From: DASXRC01 sp036506795
Lineage (GTDB): Bacteria > Actinomycetota > Actinomycetes > Mycobacteriales > Micromonosporaceae
Length of the DNA: 11,741 nucleotides
Direction: 5' to 3'
Assembly: GCA_036506795.1 (NCBI GenBank)
Contig: DASXRC010000028.1
Coordinates: forward strand, 1 to 11,741
The position numbers and the translations under genes were made by a program. Below are positions 5,555-11,664 of the stretch, piece after piece. Under the pieces are notes generated by a model, which worked only from the letters and a program-made list of their open reading frames with translations, was not told where the DNA came from and searched no databases. Each line of letters begins with the position of its first letter. The first letter of the stretch is position 1.

Positions 5555-5998
5555 CTACAGCTCGCTGACGGAGCCGCCGGCGGCGATGATCTTCTCCTTG
5601 GCGGTGCCGCTGAACGCGTGCGCCGTCACCTGGAGCTTCACGCCGCCGAGATCGCCGCCGCCGAGCACCTTGACCGGACGGCCCTTGCGGACGGCACCGG
5701 CTTGGACCAGCTCAAGGGGGCCGACCTGGCCGCCGTCCGGGAACAGCTCGACGAGGCGGTCCAGGTTCACGACCTGGAACTCGACCCGAAACGGGTTCTT
5801 GAAGCCCTTCAGCTTTGGCAGGCGCATGTGGATGGGCATCTGCCCACCCTCGAACGCCGCCGAAATGTTCTTGCGGGCCTTCGAACCCTTGGTGCCGCGA
5901 CCGGCAGACTTGCCCTTGGAGCCCTCGCCGCGACCCACCCGGGTCTTCTCGGTCCTGGCACCCGGCGCGGGGCGAAGGTGGTGGACCTTGATCGCCAT
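5555..5998 (-). CDS. rplO: 50S ribosomal protein uL15 (L15)
   Basis: A 147-residue L15, a 23S rRNA-binding protein needed for late assembly of the large subunit. The N-terminal third is the typical basic, glycine-rich rRNA-threading extension (KTRVGRGEGSKGKSAGRGTK at 18-37). The globular domain then runs from about residue 60 to VTAHAFSGTAKEKI and the C-terminus. The start is ATG 5998-5996, with GGAGG 7 nt upstream inside the end of rpmD. The rpmD stop and rplO start share one base (TAATG). The same frame remains open further upstream, but the extra sequence is not L15. It is the last gene of the spc cluster before secY. Confidence 0.97.
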   Translation of the reverse strand: MAIKVHHLRPAPGARTEKTRVGRGEGSKGKSAGRGTKGSKARKNISAAFEGGQMPIHMRLPKLKGFKNPFRVEFQVVNLDRLVELFPDGGQVGPLELVQAGAVRKGRPVKVLGGGDLGGVKLQVTAHAFSGTAKEKIIAAGGSVSEL

Positions 5999-6180
5999 TA
6001 CTCGACCTCCTCGACCTTGACGAGGTGGTGCACGGTAAAGATCATGCCCCGGATCTCGGGGCGGTCCTCCTTGACCACCACGTCGTTGATCCGCTTGAGA
6101 CCGAGCGACCGCAGGGTCTCGCGCTGGTTGTGCTTGGCCCCGATCTCGGACCGGACCTGGGTGACCTTGAGGCGTGCCAC
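5998..6180 (-). CDS. rpmD: 50S ribosomal protein uL30 (L30)
   Basis: A 60-residue L30 beginning MARLKVTQVRSEIG and containing the family signature NQRETLRSLGLKRINDVVV (about 18-36). It is of normal bacterial length and binds 23S rRNA on the solvent side. The start is GTG at 6180-6178, directly abutting the rpsE TGA with no gap. The stop TAA overlaps the rplO ATG by one base. A G-rich stretch just upstream (GGGGCGGGGGT) may serve as the ribosome binding site, but coupling to rpsE probably matters more. The order rpsE-rpmD-rplO is standard for spc. Confidence 0.96.
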   Translation of the reverse strand: MARLKVTQVRSEIGAKHNQRETLRSLGLKRINDVVVKEDRPEIRGMIFTVHHLVKVEEVE

Positions 6181-6798
6181 TCAGACCCCCGCCCCGGCGG
6201 CGCGGGCCGCGAGCATGGCGGCCGGCGCGACATCTTCGACCGGAAGGCCACGACGTGACGCGACCGTCTCCGGCGCCTCGAGCTGCTTCAGGGCGCGGAC
6301 CGTGGCGTGCACGATGTTGATCGGGTTCGCGGAACCGAGGCTCTTGGAGAGGACATCGTGGATGCCCGCGCACTCCAGCACGGCGCGCACTGGGCCGCCA
6401 GCGATCACGCCGGTACCGGCGCTGGCCGGCTTGAGCAGTACGACGCCGGCGGCGTCCTCGCCCTGCACCGGGTGCGGGATCGTGGAGCCGATCCGGGGCA
6501 CCTTGAAGAAGTGCTTCTTGGCCTCCTCGACGCCCTTGGCGATGGCCGCGGGCACCTCCTTGGCCTTGCCGTAGCCGACGCCGACGGTGCCCTCACCGTC
6601 GCCCACGACGACGAGCGCGGTGAAGCTGAAGCGACGGCCACCCTTCACGACCTTGGCCACTCGGTTGATCGTGACGACCCGCTCCAGGTGCGGGGTCTTC
6701 TCGGCGGGCGCGTTGCCGCGGCCGCCCTCACGGCGGTTGTCGCGACGGCCACCCTCGCTGCCACCGGACCCGCCGCCACGGCGCTGTGGACCTGCCAT
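6181..6798 (-). CDS. rpsE: 30S ribosomal protein uS5 (S5)
   Basis: A 205-residue S5, a small-subunit protein involved in decoding accuracy and mRNA helicase activity. The first 35 residues are a glycine/arginine-rich extension typical of actinobacterial S5. The double-stranded RNA-binding-like domain follows (LERVVTINRVAKVVKGGRRF at 38-57), then the C-terminal domain with KVPRIGSTIPH and GTGVIAGG (128-135). The start is ATG 6798-6796, with AAAGGAAAG about 10 nt upstream. The frame is open further upstream into rplR, but those residues are not S5-like. It follows rplR by 46 nt and abuts rpmD. Confidence 0.97.
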   Translation of the reverse strand: MAGPQRRGGGSGGSEGGRRDNRREGGRGNAPAEKTPHLERVVTINRVAKVVKGGRRFSFTALVVVGDGEGTVGVGYGKAKEVPAAIAKGVEEAKKHFFKVPRIGSTIPHPVQGEDAAGVVLLKPASAGTGVIAGGPVRAVLECAGIHDVLSKSLGSANPINIVHATVRALKQLEAPETVASRRGLPVEDVAPAAMLAARAAGAGV

Positions 6799-6844
6799 CA
6801 GACGCTTTCCTTTCTTTGCCCTTGCGGCCTTTGAGTGGCGGTCA

Positions 6845-7240
6845 TCAGAACTCGAGCCCGGCTTCGCGGGCCGCGTCGGCCAGCGCGGCGATCCGCCCGG
6901 CGTACCGGTTGCCACCGCGATCGAAGACGACCTTGGTGACACCGGCGCCCCTCGCCCGCTCGGCGATCAGCGCACCGACCTTGCCGGCCAGGGCGCTCTT
7001 GTCGCCGTCGGCGCCGCGGATCGACGCGTCCATCGTGGACGCCGAGACCAGGGTGTGACCCTTGGTGTCGTCGACGATCTGGACGACGATGTGGCGCAGC
7101 GAGCGCGTGACGACCATGCGGGGACGCTCAGGCGTGCCGCTGACGTTCTTGCGGACCCGGAAGTGCCGACGCGCCTGCCCGATGGCGCGCTGCGCGGCGA
7201 CACCGCCCCGGTTGCGCCTCTTGACCAGCGTGGCGGTCAC
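6845..7240 (-). CDS. rplR: 50S ribosomal protein uL18 (L18)
   Basis: A 131-residue L18, which binds 5S rRNA together with uL5. Conserved parts include RRHFRVRKNVSGTPERPRM, VTRSLRHIVVQIVDD and the C-terminal FDRGGNRYAGRIAALADAAREAGLEF region. The N-terminal VTATLVKRRNRGG stretch is a basic extension. The start is GTG at 7240-7238; AGAGGG about 7 nt upstream could be the Shine-Dalgarno. This GTG overlaps by GTGA the stop of a 40-codon repeat-derived frame filling the gap to rplF (see that entry), so reinitiation could supply ribosomes. The order rplF-rplR-rpsE is standard. Confidence 0.96.
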   Translation of the reverse strand: MTATLVKRRNRGGVAAQRAIGQARRHFRVRKNVSGTPERPRMVVTRSLRHIVVQIVDDTKGHTLVSASTMDASIRGADGDKSALAGKVGALIAERARGAGVTKVVFDRGGNRYAGRIAALADAAREAGLEF

Positions 7241-7359
7241 TGCTCTGCCCTCTTCCCGTTCGCGACTGCGGTGCTCCGCCTCGCTACGCTCCTCGCACTC
7301 ACAGCAATACCGTCGTTCGCGACTGCGGTGCTCCGCTTCGCTACGCTCCTCGCACTCAC
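7237..7359 (-). CDS. Putative 40-residue repeat-derived micro-ORF
   Basis: This frame exactly fills the rplF-rplR gap. It begins at GTG 7359-7357, overlapping the rplF TGA by GTGA, and ends at TGA 7239-7237, overlapping the rplR GTG by GTGA. It encodes two near-identical 15-residue units, VSARSVA(K/R)RSTAVAN, each starting at a GTG, spaced 19 codons apart because the DNA repeat period (57 bp) is a multiple of three. The end reads GKRAEQ. GGGAAGAA just upstream of the first GTG could act as a weak Shine-Dalgarno. The peptide is basic with no recognised domain. It may be translated only as a by-product, its use being to carry ribosomes from rplF to rplR. It could also be chance arising from the repeat. 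No evidence of expression can be read from sequence. Confidence 0.35.
   Translation of the reverse strand: MSARSVAKRSTAVANDGIAVSARSVARRSTAVANGKRAEQ
7257..7359 (-). repeat. Two 46-bp direct repeats at 57-bp period
   Basis: Copies at 7314-7359 and 7257-7302 are identical except for one base (7337 T versus 7280 C on the plus strand), separated by an 11-bp spacer (7303-7313). On the minus strand each starts GTGAGTGCGAGGAGCG and ends GTCGCGAACG. The upstream copy contains the rplF stop codon in its first four bases. I recall similar GTGAGTGCGAGGAGCG elements scattered near gene ends in Micromonosporaceae genomes, but cannot confirm this here. No other copy was found in this window. The near-perfect identity suggests recent duplication or gene conversion. 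Confidence 0.9.
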
Positions 7360-7898
7360 TTCTTCCCGGCCTTTCCAGCCTTCCGGCGCACTACCTCGCC
7401 GGAGTACCGCACGCCCTTGCCCTTGTACGGCTCCGGCGGGCGAATCTTCCGGATGTTCGCGGCGACCTCGCCCACCAGCTGCTTGTCGATGCCGGCGACG
7501 TGGAACAGGGTCGGGCGCTCCACCGTGAACGTGATGCCCGTCGGGGCCGGCACGACCACCGGGTGCGAGAACCCGAGCGCGAACTCGAGGTCGCCTCCCT
7601 TGGCGGTGACCCGGTAACCGGTGCCGCTGATCTCCAGGGTCTTCCGGTACCCGTCGGTCACGCCGACGATCATGTTGGCGACCAGCGTACGCGATAGGCC
7701 ATGCAGCTCCTTGGCGCGCCGCTCGTCGTTCGGCCGCACCACGTTGAGCGTGCCGTCCTCGGTGCGCTCGGCCGTGATGGGCTCGGCCAAGGTGTGACTG
7801 AGCTCGCCCTTCGGGCCCTTGACCTTGACGGTCTGGCCCTCGATCTTGATCTCGACGCCCGCTGGCACCGGGATCGGCTTACGTCCGATTCGCGACAT
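7356..7898 (-). CDS. rplF: 50S ribosomal protein uL6 (L6)
   Basis: A 180-residue L6, which lies near the factor-binding centre of the large subunit. It begins MSRIGRKPIPVPAGVEIKIE and has the two tandem alpha/beta domains of the family. The signature PEPYKGKGVRYSGE is at 155-168, followed by a basic tail (RRKAGKAGKK). The start is ATG 7898-7896; the open frame continues upstream into rpsH in another reading frame with no similarity. It follows rpsH by 16 nt. Its TGA stop lies inside the first four bases of the 46-bp repeat, so the repeat copy abuts the coding sequence exactly. Confidence 0.97.
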   Translation of the reverse strand: MSRIGRKPIPVPAGVEIKIEGQTVKVKGPKGELSHTLAEPITAERTEDGTLNVVRPNDERRAKELHGLSRTLVANMIVGVTDGYRKTLEISGTGYRVTAKGGDLEFALGFSHPVVVPAPTGITFTVERPTLFHVAGIDKQLVGEVAANIRKIRPPEPYKGKGVRYSGEVVRRKAGKAGKK

Positions 7899-7914
7899 TC
7901 CTACCAGCCCCCCG

Positions 7915-8322
7915 TTACCAGACGTAGGCGAGGACTTCCCCGCCAACGCTCCGCTTGCGGGCCTGCTTGTCGGTGAGCAGGCCCTGGGACGTCGAAATGA
8001 TCGCGACGCCGAGGCCGCCGAGCACCCGCGGGAGCCCGTCCGACTTGGCGTACACCCGCAGGCCGGGCTTCGAGACCCGCTTGATGCCGGCGAGGCTGCG
8101 CTCGCGGTTCTGCCCGTACTTGAGGTCGAGTACCAGGCGCTTGCCGACGGAGCCATCCGTCGGCTCCTCCACGGACCAGTTCGCGATGTAGCCCTCGGAC
8201 TTGAGAACCTCGGCGATGTTCGCCTTGATCTTCGAGTACGGCATCACCACGCGGTCGTGGTACGCCTGGTTCGCGTTGCGCAGACGGGTCAGCATGTCTG
8301 CGATCGGATCGGTCATGGTCAT
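7915..8322 (-). CDS. rpsH: 30S ribosomal protein uS8 (S8)
   Basis: A 135-residue S8, a primary 16S rRNA-binding protein of the central domain and, in E. coli, the translational repressor of the spc operon. It opens MTMTDPIADMLTRLRNAN and ends with the 16S-binding segment around AIISTSQGLLTDKQAR and GGEVLAYVW. The start is ATG 8322-8320; a second ATG two codons on is possible, but AAAGG is already 12 nt from the first, so the first is preferred. It follows rpsN after 75 nt, one of the longer gaps in the cluster; I saw no convincing promoter or S8-binding mimic there, only a short CCCC-GGC-GGGG hairpin. Confidence 0.97.
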   Translation of the reverse strand: MTMTDPIADMLTRLRNANQAYHDRVVMPYSKIKANIAEVLKSEGYIANWSVEEPTDGSVGKRLVLDLKYGQNRERSLAGIKRVSKPGLRVYAKSDGLPRVLGGLGVAIISTSQGLLTDKQARKRSVGGEVLAYVW

Positions 8323-8397
8323 GGGTTACGTCAACCTTTCTCGCCGCGGTTCCCCGCCGGGGCCTACGGCGAAGCGGTACTGCAGTGTTTACTCCGG

Positions 8398-8583
8398 TTA
8401 CCAGGAAGCCTTGGACACGCCAGGCAGCTCACCCCGGTGGGCCATGTCTCGGATGCACACCCGGCAGAGTCCGAACTTGCGGTAGACCGCCTTCGGACGC
8501 CCGCACCGCTGGCACCGGGTGTACGCGCGCACCGAGAACTTCGGCTTCCGGGCCGCCTTGAGGACCAGCGCCTTCTTTGCCAT
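8398..8583 (-). CDS. rpsZ: 30S ribosomal protein uS14, zinc-binding type Z
   Basis: A 61-residue S14 of the short, zinc-containing class found in the spc operon of Gram-positive bacteria (also annotated rpsN). The zinc-ribbon cysteines are Cys24, Cys27, Cys40 and Cys43 (CQRCGRP ... CRVC). The start is ATG 8583-8581, with AAGGAG 8 nt upstream inside the end of rplE and only 2 nt between the genes. The C-terminus GELPGVSKASW is typical. Actinobacteria often carry a second, cysteine-free S14 elsewhere that replaces this one in zinc shortage. None is in this window. Confidence 0.97.
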   Translation of the reverse strand: MAKKALVLKAARKPKFSVRAYTRCQRCGRPKAVYRKFGLCRVCIRDMAHRGELPGVSKASW

Positions 8584-8585
8584 GC

Positions 8586-9149
8586 TCAGTTCTCCTTGAA
8601 CGGGAAGCCCAGGAGCTTGAGCAGCGCCCGGCCCTCGTCGTCGGTCTTGGCGGTGGTCACCACCGTGATGTCCATGCCCCGCTGCCGATCGATCCGGTCC
8701 TGGTCGATCTCCTGGAACACCGACTGCTCGGTCAGGCCGAACGTGTAGTTGCCGTGGCCGTCTAGCCTGCGCCCGTCGAGCCCGCGGAAGTCGCGGATAC
8801 GGGGCAGCGCGATCGACAGCAGGCGGTCGAGGAACTCCCACATCCGGTCGCCCCGGAGGGTGACCTTCGCGCCGATCGGCATGCCCTCGCGCAGCTTGAA
8901 CTGCGCGATGGATCTACTCGCCCGGCGCACCTGCGGCTTCTGACCGGTGATTGTGGCCAGGTCGCGGACCGCGCCCTCGATCAGCTTGGCATCGCGAGCG
9001 GCCTCGCCGACACCCATGTTGACCACGATCTTGACCAGGCCAGGCACCTGCATCGGGTTGGCGTACCGGTACTGCTCGCGCAGCTGAGGCACGATCTCCG
9101 TGCGGTACCGCTCCTTGAGTCGCGGCGTGATCTTCGTTTCGGTCGTCAT
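8586..9149 (-). CDS. rplE: 50S ribosomal protein uL5 (L5)
   Basis: A 187-residue L5, which binds 5S rRNA and contacts the P-site tRNA and the subunit bridge with S13. Conserved blocks include MQVPGLVKIVVNMGVGEAAR, the GQKPQVRRASRSIAQFKLREG region, GAKVTLRGDRMWEFLDRLL and the C-terminal GMDITVVTTAKTDDEG. The start is ATG 9149-9147, overlapping the rplX stop as ATGA (4 nt). AAGGAC about 10 nt upstream is a moderate Shine-Dalgarno. The gene runs to 2 nt before rpsZ. Length and order are normal. Confidence 0.98.
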   Translation of the reverse strand: MTTETKITPRLKERYRTEIVPQLREQYRYANPMQVPGLVKIVVNMGVGEAARDAKLIEGAVRDLATITGQKPQVRRASRSIAQFKLREGMPIGAKVTLRGDRMWEFLDRLLSIALPRIRDFRGLDGRRLDGHGNYTFGLTEQSVFQEIDQDRIDRQRGMDITVVTTAKTDDEGRALLKLLGFPFKEN

Positions 9150-9466
9150 GATGCCAGGTCCTTACCGGTGCGACGCGAGATGCGCACCTTGCGGCCGTCC
9201 TCGCCGATCCGATAGCCGACGCGGGTCGGCTTGCCGTCGGTGTCCACGACCATCACGTTGGAGACGTGGATCGGAGCCTCTTGGGTGATGATTCCTCCGG
9301 TCTTCGCCCCGCGTTGGGTGGTGCGGATGCGGGTGTGCTTCTTGACCCGGTTCACGCCCTCGACGATGACCTTGTCGAGCGCCGGCAGGGCGGCGATGAC
9401 CTTGCCCTTCGCGCCCTTGTCCTTACCGGCGATGACGACGACCGTGTCGCCCTTCTTCACCTTCAT
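9146..9466 (-). CDS. rplX: 50S ribosomal protein uL24 (L24)
   Basis: A 106-residue L24, an early-assembly protein that nucleates large-subunit folding. The KOW motif is at the N-terminus (MKVKKGDTVVVIAGKDKGAK, residues 1-20), followed by VNRVKKHTRIRT and PIHVSNVMVVD segments. The start is ATG 9466-9464, with a strong GGAGGT 9 nt upstream inside the end of rplN. There are 2 nt between the rplN stop and this start, and a 4-nt ATGA overlap with rplE. A typical spc gene with nothing unusual. Confidence 0.97.
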   Translation of the reverse strand: MKVKKGDTVVVIAGKDKGAKGKVIAALPALDKVIVEGVNRVKKHTRIRTTQRGAKTGGIITQEAPIHVSNVMVVDTDGKPTRVGYRIGEDGRKVRISRRTGKDLAS

Positions 9467-9468
9467 GA

Positions 9469-9837
9469 CTAGAGCACCTCCGGTGCCAAGGAAATGATCT
9501 TCATAAAGCGCTTGTCCCGAAGCTCGCGGCCCACGGGGCCAAAGATGCGGGTACCCCGCGGGTCGCCGCCGTCCTTAATGATCACTGCGGCGTTCTCGTC
9601 GAAGCGGATGTACGAGCCGTCCGGCCGGCGCTTCTCCTTGGCGGTGCGGACGACGACGGCCTTGACGATGTCGCCCTTCTTCACGCCGGCACCCGGGATC
9701 GCGTCCTTGACCGTGGCCACGATGACGTCGCCGATGCTCGCGTAGCGCCGACCCGAACCGCCGAGCACCCGGATGCACAGGATCTCCCGGGCACCCGTGT
9801 TGTCGGCGACGCGCAGTCGCGACTCCTGCTGGATCAC
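9469..9837 (-). CDS. rplN: 50S ribosomal protein uL14 (L14)
   Basis: A 122-residue L14, the standard length, forming bridges with the small subunit and the docking site for the silencing factor RsfS. It begins MIQQESRLRVADNTGAREIL and carries the family signature GVKKGDIVKAVVVRT; RGTRIFGPVGRELR lies near the end. The start is GTG at 9837-9835, with AGGAG about 7 nt upstream. It is the first gene of spc. The 33-nt gap from rpsQ contains a perfect hairpin (see that entry), but no clear promoter was seen, so read-through from S10 is likely. Confidence 0.98.
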   Translation of the reverse strand: MIQQESRLRVADNTGAREILCIRVLGGSGRRYASIGDVIVATVKDAIPGAGVKKGDIVKAVVVRTAKEKRRPDGSYIRFDENAAVIIKDGGDPRGTRIFGPVGRELRDKRFMKIISLAPEVL

Positions 9838-9852
9838 GTCAATCTCCTATGT

Positions 9853-9868
9853 GAGCTCGTCGGAGCTC
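9853..9868 (-). other. Hairpin at the rpsQ-rplN (S10/spc) junction
   Basis: GAGCTC-CGAC-GAGCTC gives a perfect 6-bp stem with a 4-nt loop starting 2 nt after the rpsQ stop. It ends before the rplN Shine-Dalgarno AGGAG. No U-tract follows, so it is a weak candidate for a terminator. It could mark partial attenuation, RNase processing or simply spacing at the boundary between what are separate operons in E. coli. Confidence 0.4.
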
Positions 9869-9870
9869 GC

Positions 9871-10146
9871 TCACTTGGCCTTCTCGAGGATCTCCACGAC
9901 CCGCCACCGCTTGGTGGCGGACAGCGGGCGGGTCTCCATGAGCAGCACCCGGTCGCCGATGCCGCACGCGTTGTTCTCGTCATGGGCCTTCAGCTTGCTG
10001 GTACGGCGCATGACCTTGCCGTACAACGAGTGCTTGACCCGGTCCTCGACCTGGACCACCACGGTCTTGTTCATCTTGTCGCTCACCACGAACCCCTCGC
10101 GCACCTTGCGCTGGGCCCGCCGCGGCGCGGTGGTGTTCTCTGACAT
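9871..10146 (-). CDS. rpsQ: 30S ribosomal protein uS17 (S17)
   Basis: A 91-residue S17, a primary 16S rRNA-binding OB-fold protein of the small-subunit body. After an actinobacterial N-terminal extension (MSENTTAPRRAQRK), the core reads VREGFVVSDKMNKTVVVQV, with the signature GIGDRVLLMETRPLSATKRW near the end. Two starts are possible: ATG 10146, sharing one base with the rpmC stop (TGATG), or GTG 10149 one codon earlier with a GTGA overlap. GAGGT is well placed for either. ATG is preferred. The gene closes the S10 cluster and is followed by a small hairpin. Confidence 0.96.
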   Translation of the reverse strand: MSENTTAPRRAQRKVREGFVVSDKMNKTVVVQVEDRVKHSLYGKVMRRTSKLKAHDENNACGIGDRVLLMETRPLSATKRWRVVEILEKAK

Positions 10147-10379
10147 CACGCAGTCACCTCAGTCGGCGCGGTCGAGAGCCCCAGCTCACGCTCGCGCATG
10201 ATCGTGTAGATCCGGGCGATCTCCCGACGGATGACCTGCAGCCGGCGGTTGTTGTCCAGCTGACCGGTCGCGCCCTGCACGCGGAGGTTGAACAGCTCCG
10301 CCTTGGCCTCCCGCAGCCTCGTGACCAGCTCCTCCTCGGAGAGCTCACGCAGCTCGGCGGCCGTGGTGCCCGCTGCCAT
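10146..10379 (-). CDS. rpmC: 50S ribosomal protein uL29 (L29)
   Basis: A 77-residue L29, an all-helical antiparallel coiled-coil at the polypeptide exit tunnel where trigger factor and SRP dock. The conserved core is ELREAKAELFNLRVQ-like (here TRLREAKAELFNLRVQGATG), followed by NNRRLQVIRREIARIYTIMRE. The N- and C-terminal ends are slightly extended, as in other Actinobacteria. The start is ATG 10379-10377, sharing one base with the rplP TGA (TGATG), with GAGG 4 nt upstream. The rpsQ start overlaps its stop. Standard rplP-rpmC-rpsQ order. Confidence 0.97.
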   Translation of the reverse strand: MAAGTTAAELRELSEEELVTRLREAKAELFNLRVQGATGQLDNNRRLQVIRREIARIYTIMRERELGLSTAPTEVTA

Positions 10380-10804
10380 CAGACCTCACCCACTTCGCGC
10401 TTGACGATGCGGCACTTCATCGGGAGCTTGTGGATCGCGCGACGCATCGCCTCTCGCGCGATCGCCTCGTTCGGGAACGACATCTCGAAGAGGATCCGGC
10501 CCGGCTTGACGTTGGCCACCCACCACTCCGGCGAACCCTTGCCCGAACCCATCCGCGTCTCGGCGGGCTTCTTCGTGATGGCCTGGTCCGGGAAGACCGT
10601 GATCCAGACCTTGCCACCACGGCGGATGTGACGGGTCATCGCGATACGCGCCGACTCGATCTGGCGGTTCGTCACGTACGCCGGCTCGAGCGCCTGGATA
10701 CCGAACTCGCCGAACGCCACCCGGTTGCCGCCCTTGCTCCGGCCGCTACGGTCGGGGTGGTGCGGCTTGCGGAAGCCCTTCGGGGGCTTACGCGGCATCA
10801 GCAT
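10379..10804 (-). CDS. rplP: 50S ribosomal protein uL16 (L16)
   Basis: A 141-residue L16, which binds near the A-site tRNA elbow and is needed for peptidyl-transferase centre maturation. It begins MLMPRKPPKGFRKPHHPDRS and contains the signature KPAETRMGSGKGSPEWWVA and the GRILFEMSFP segment. The start is ATG 10804-10802 (the MLMPRK start usual for the family), with AAGGG 9 nt upstream in the rpsC 3' end, 5 nt after the rpsC stop. The alternative ATG two codons later is less likely. Normal length. Confidence 0.97.
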   Translation of the reverse strand: MLMPRKPPKGFRKPHHPDRSGRSKGGNRVAFGEFGIQALEPAYVTNRQIESARIAMTRHIRRGGKVWITVFPDQAITKKPAETRMGSGKGSPEWWVANVKPGRILFEMSFPNEAIAREAMRRAIHKLPMKCRIVKREVGEV

Positions 10805-10809
10805 GGTGC

Positions 10810-11664
10810 TCAGCCCTTCTGCGTCTCGACCGGCGCGGCCGCGACCACGTCGGTGCTCTCCGTGGCCGGCTCGCTCACGCCGGCCGTGGCCAGCTCGGCG
10901 GCCGCGGCACGTCCCGCCTCGGTGCCGCCGGGGGTCGTGCCGGTGGAGCCGGAGCGGCCACGACGCGGCCGTTCCGGCCGTTCGCCCCGCTCGCGACGGG
11001 GGCGCCCGGCTCCCGCGTCGGCCGGCGCCTCGCGGCCCGGCACGGCGTCACCCTTGTAGATCCAGACCTTCACGCCGATCCGGCCGAAGGTCGTACGCGC
11101 CTCAAAGAAGCCGTACTCGATGTTGGCCCGCAGCGTGTGGAGGGGAACCCGGCCCTCACGGTAGAACTCCGTGCGGCTCATTTCGGCACCACCGAGGCGG
11201 CCGGAGACCTGCACGCGGATGCCCTTGACGAGCGGGTTCTTCATCGCCGACTGCATGGCCTTGCGCATCGCCCGACGGAAACTGACCCGGCTGGACAGCT
11301 GCTCGGCGACGCCCTGCGCCACGAGCTGCGCGTCCGACTCGGGGTTCTTCACCTCGAGGATGTTCAGCTGCACCTGCTTGCCGGTGAGCTTCTCCAGCTC
11401 AGCCCGGATCCGGTCCGCCTCGGCGCCCTTGCGGCCGATGACGATGCCCGGGCGCGCGGTGTGGATGTCGACGCGGACCCGGTCGCGGGTGCGCTCAATG
11501 TCGACCTTGGAGATGCCGGCGCGCTCAAGTCCTCTGGACATCATCCGACGGATCTTGACGTCCTCGGCGATGTAGTCCTTGTAGAGCTTGTCGGCGTACC
11601 ACCGGGACTTCCAGTCCGTGGAGATGCCGAGCCGGAACCCGGTCGGGTGAACCTTCTGACCCAT
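10810..11664 (-). CDS. rpsC: 30S ribosomal protein uS3 (S3), long C-terminal tail
   Basis: A 284-residue S3, which lines the mRNA entry tunnel of the small-subunit head and takes part in helicase activity. The N-terminus MGQKVHPTGFRLGI is conserved. The type II KH domain has its GxxG loop as GRKG at 77-80 (RPGIVIGRKGAEADRIR), and the C-terminal domain includes VSGRLGGAEMSRTE and GVKVWIYKGD (about 197-206). The last 75 or so residues are a low-complexity tail: a basic part (RPRRERGERPERPRRGRSG, 221-239), then Ala/Thr/Glu-rich sequence. E. coli S3 is 233 residues, so the tail is an extension of a kind common in Actinobacteria. The start ATG overlaps the rplV stop by one base (TAATG), with AAGGGA upstream. 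Confidence 0.98.
   Translation of the reverse strand: MGQKVHPTGFRLGISTDWKSRWYADKLYKDYIAEDVKIRRMMSRGLERAGISKVDIERTRDRVRVDIHTARPGIVIGRKGAEADRIRAELEKLTGKQVQLNILEVKNPESDAQLVAQGVAEQLSSRVSFRRAMRKAMQSAMKNPLVKGIRVQVSGRLGGAEMSRTEFYREGRVPLHTLRANIEYGFFEARTTFGRIGVKVWIYKGDAVPGREAPADAGAGRPRRERGERPERPRRGRSGSTGTTPGGTEAGRAAAAELATAGVSEPATESTDVVAAAPVETQKG

Noticed and set aside
5999..6373. Upstream extension of the rplO frame
   Set aside because: Off-frame reading of rpmD and rpsE with no similarity to L15; ATG 5998 has a strong Shine-Dalgarno.
6587..7528. Plus-strand open frame of 313 codons opposite rpsE, rplR and rplF
   Set aside because: Antisense shadow. The apparent internal protein repeat is just the 46-bp DNA repeat read on the other strand.
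8323..8397. Promoter or S8-repressor site in the rpsZ-rpsH gap
   Set aside because: No recognisable -35/-10 pair and only a 4-bp hairpin; no convincing mimic of the S8-binding helix.
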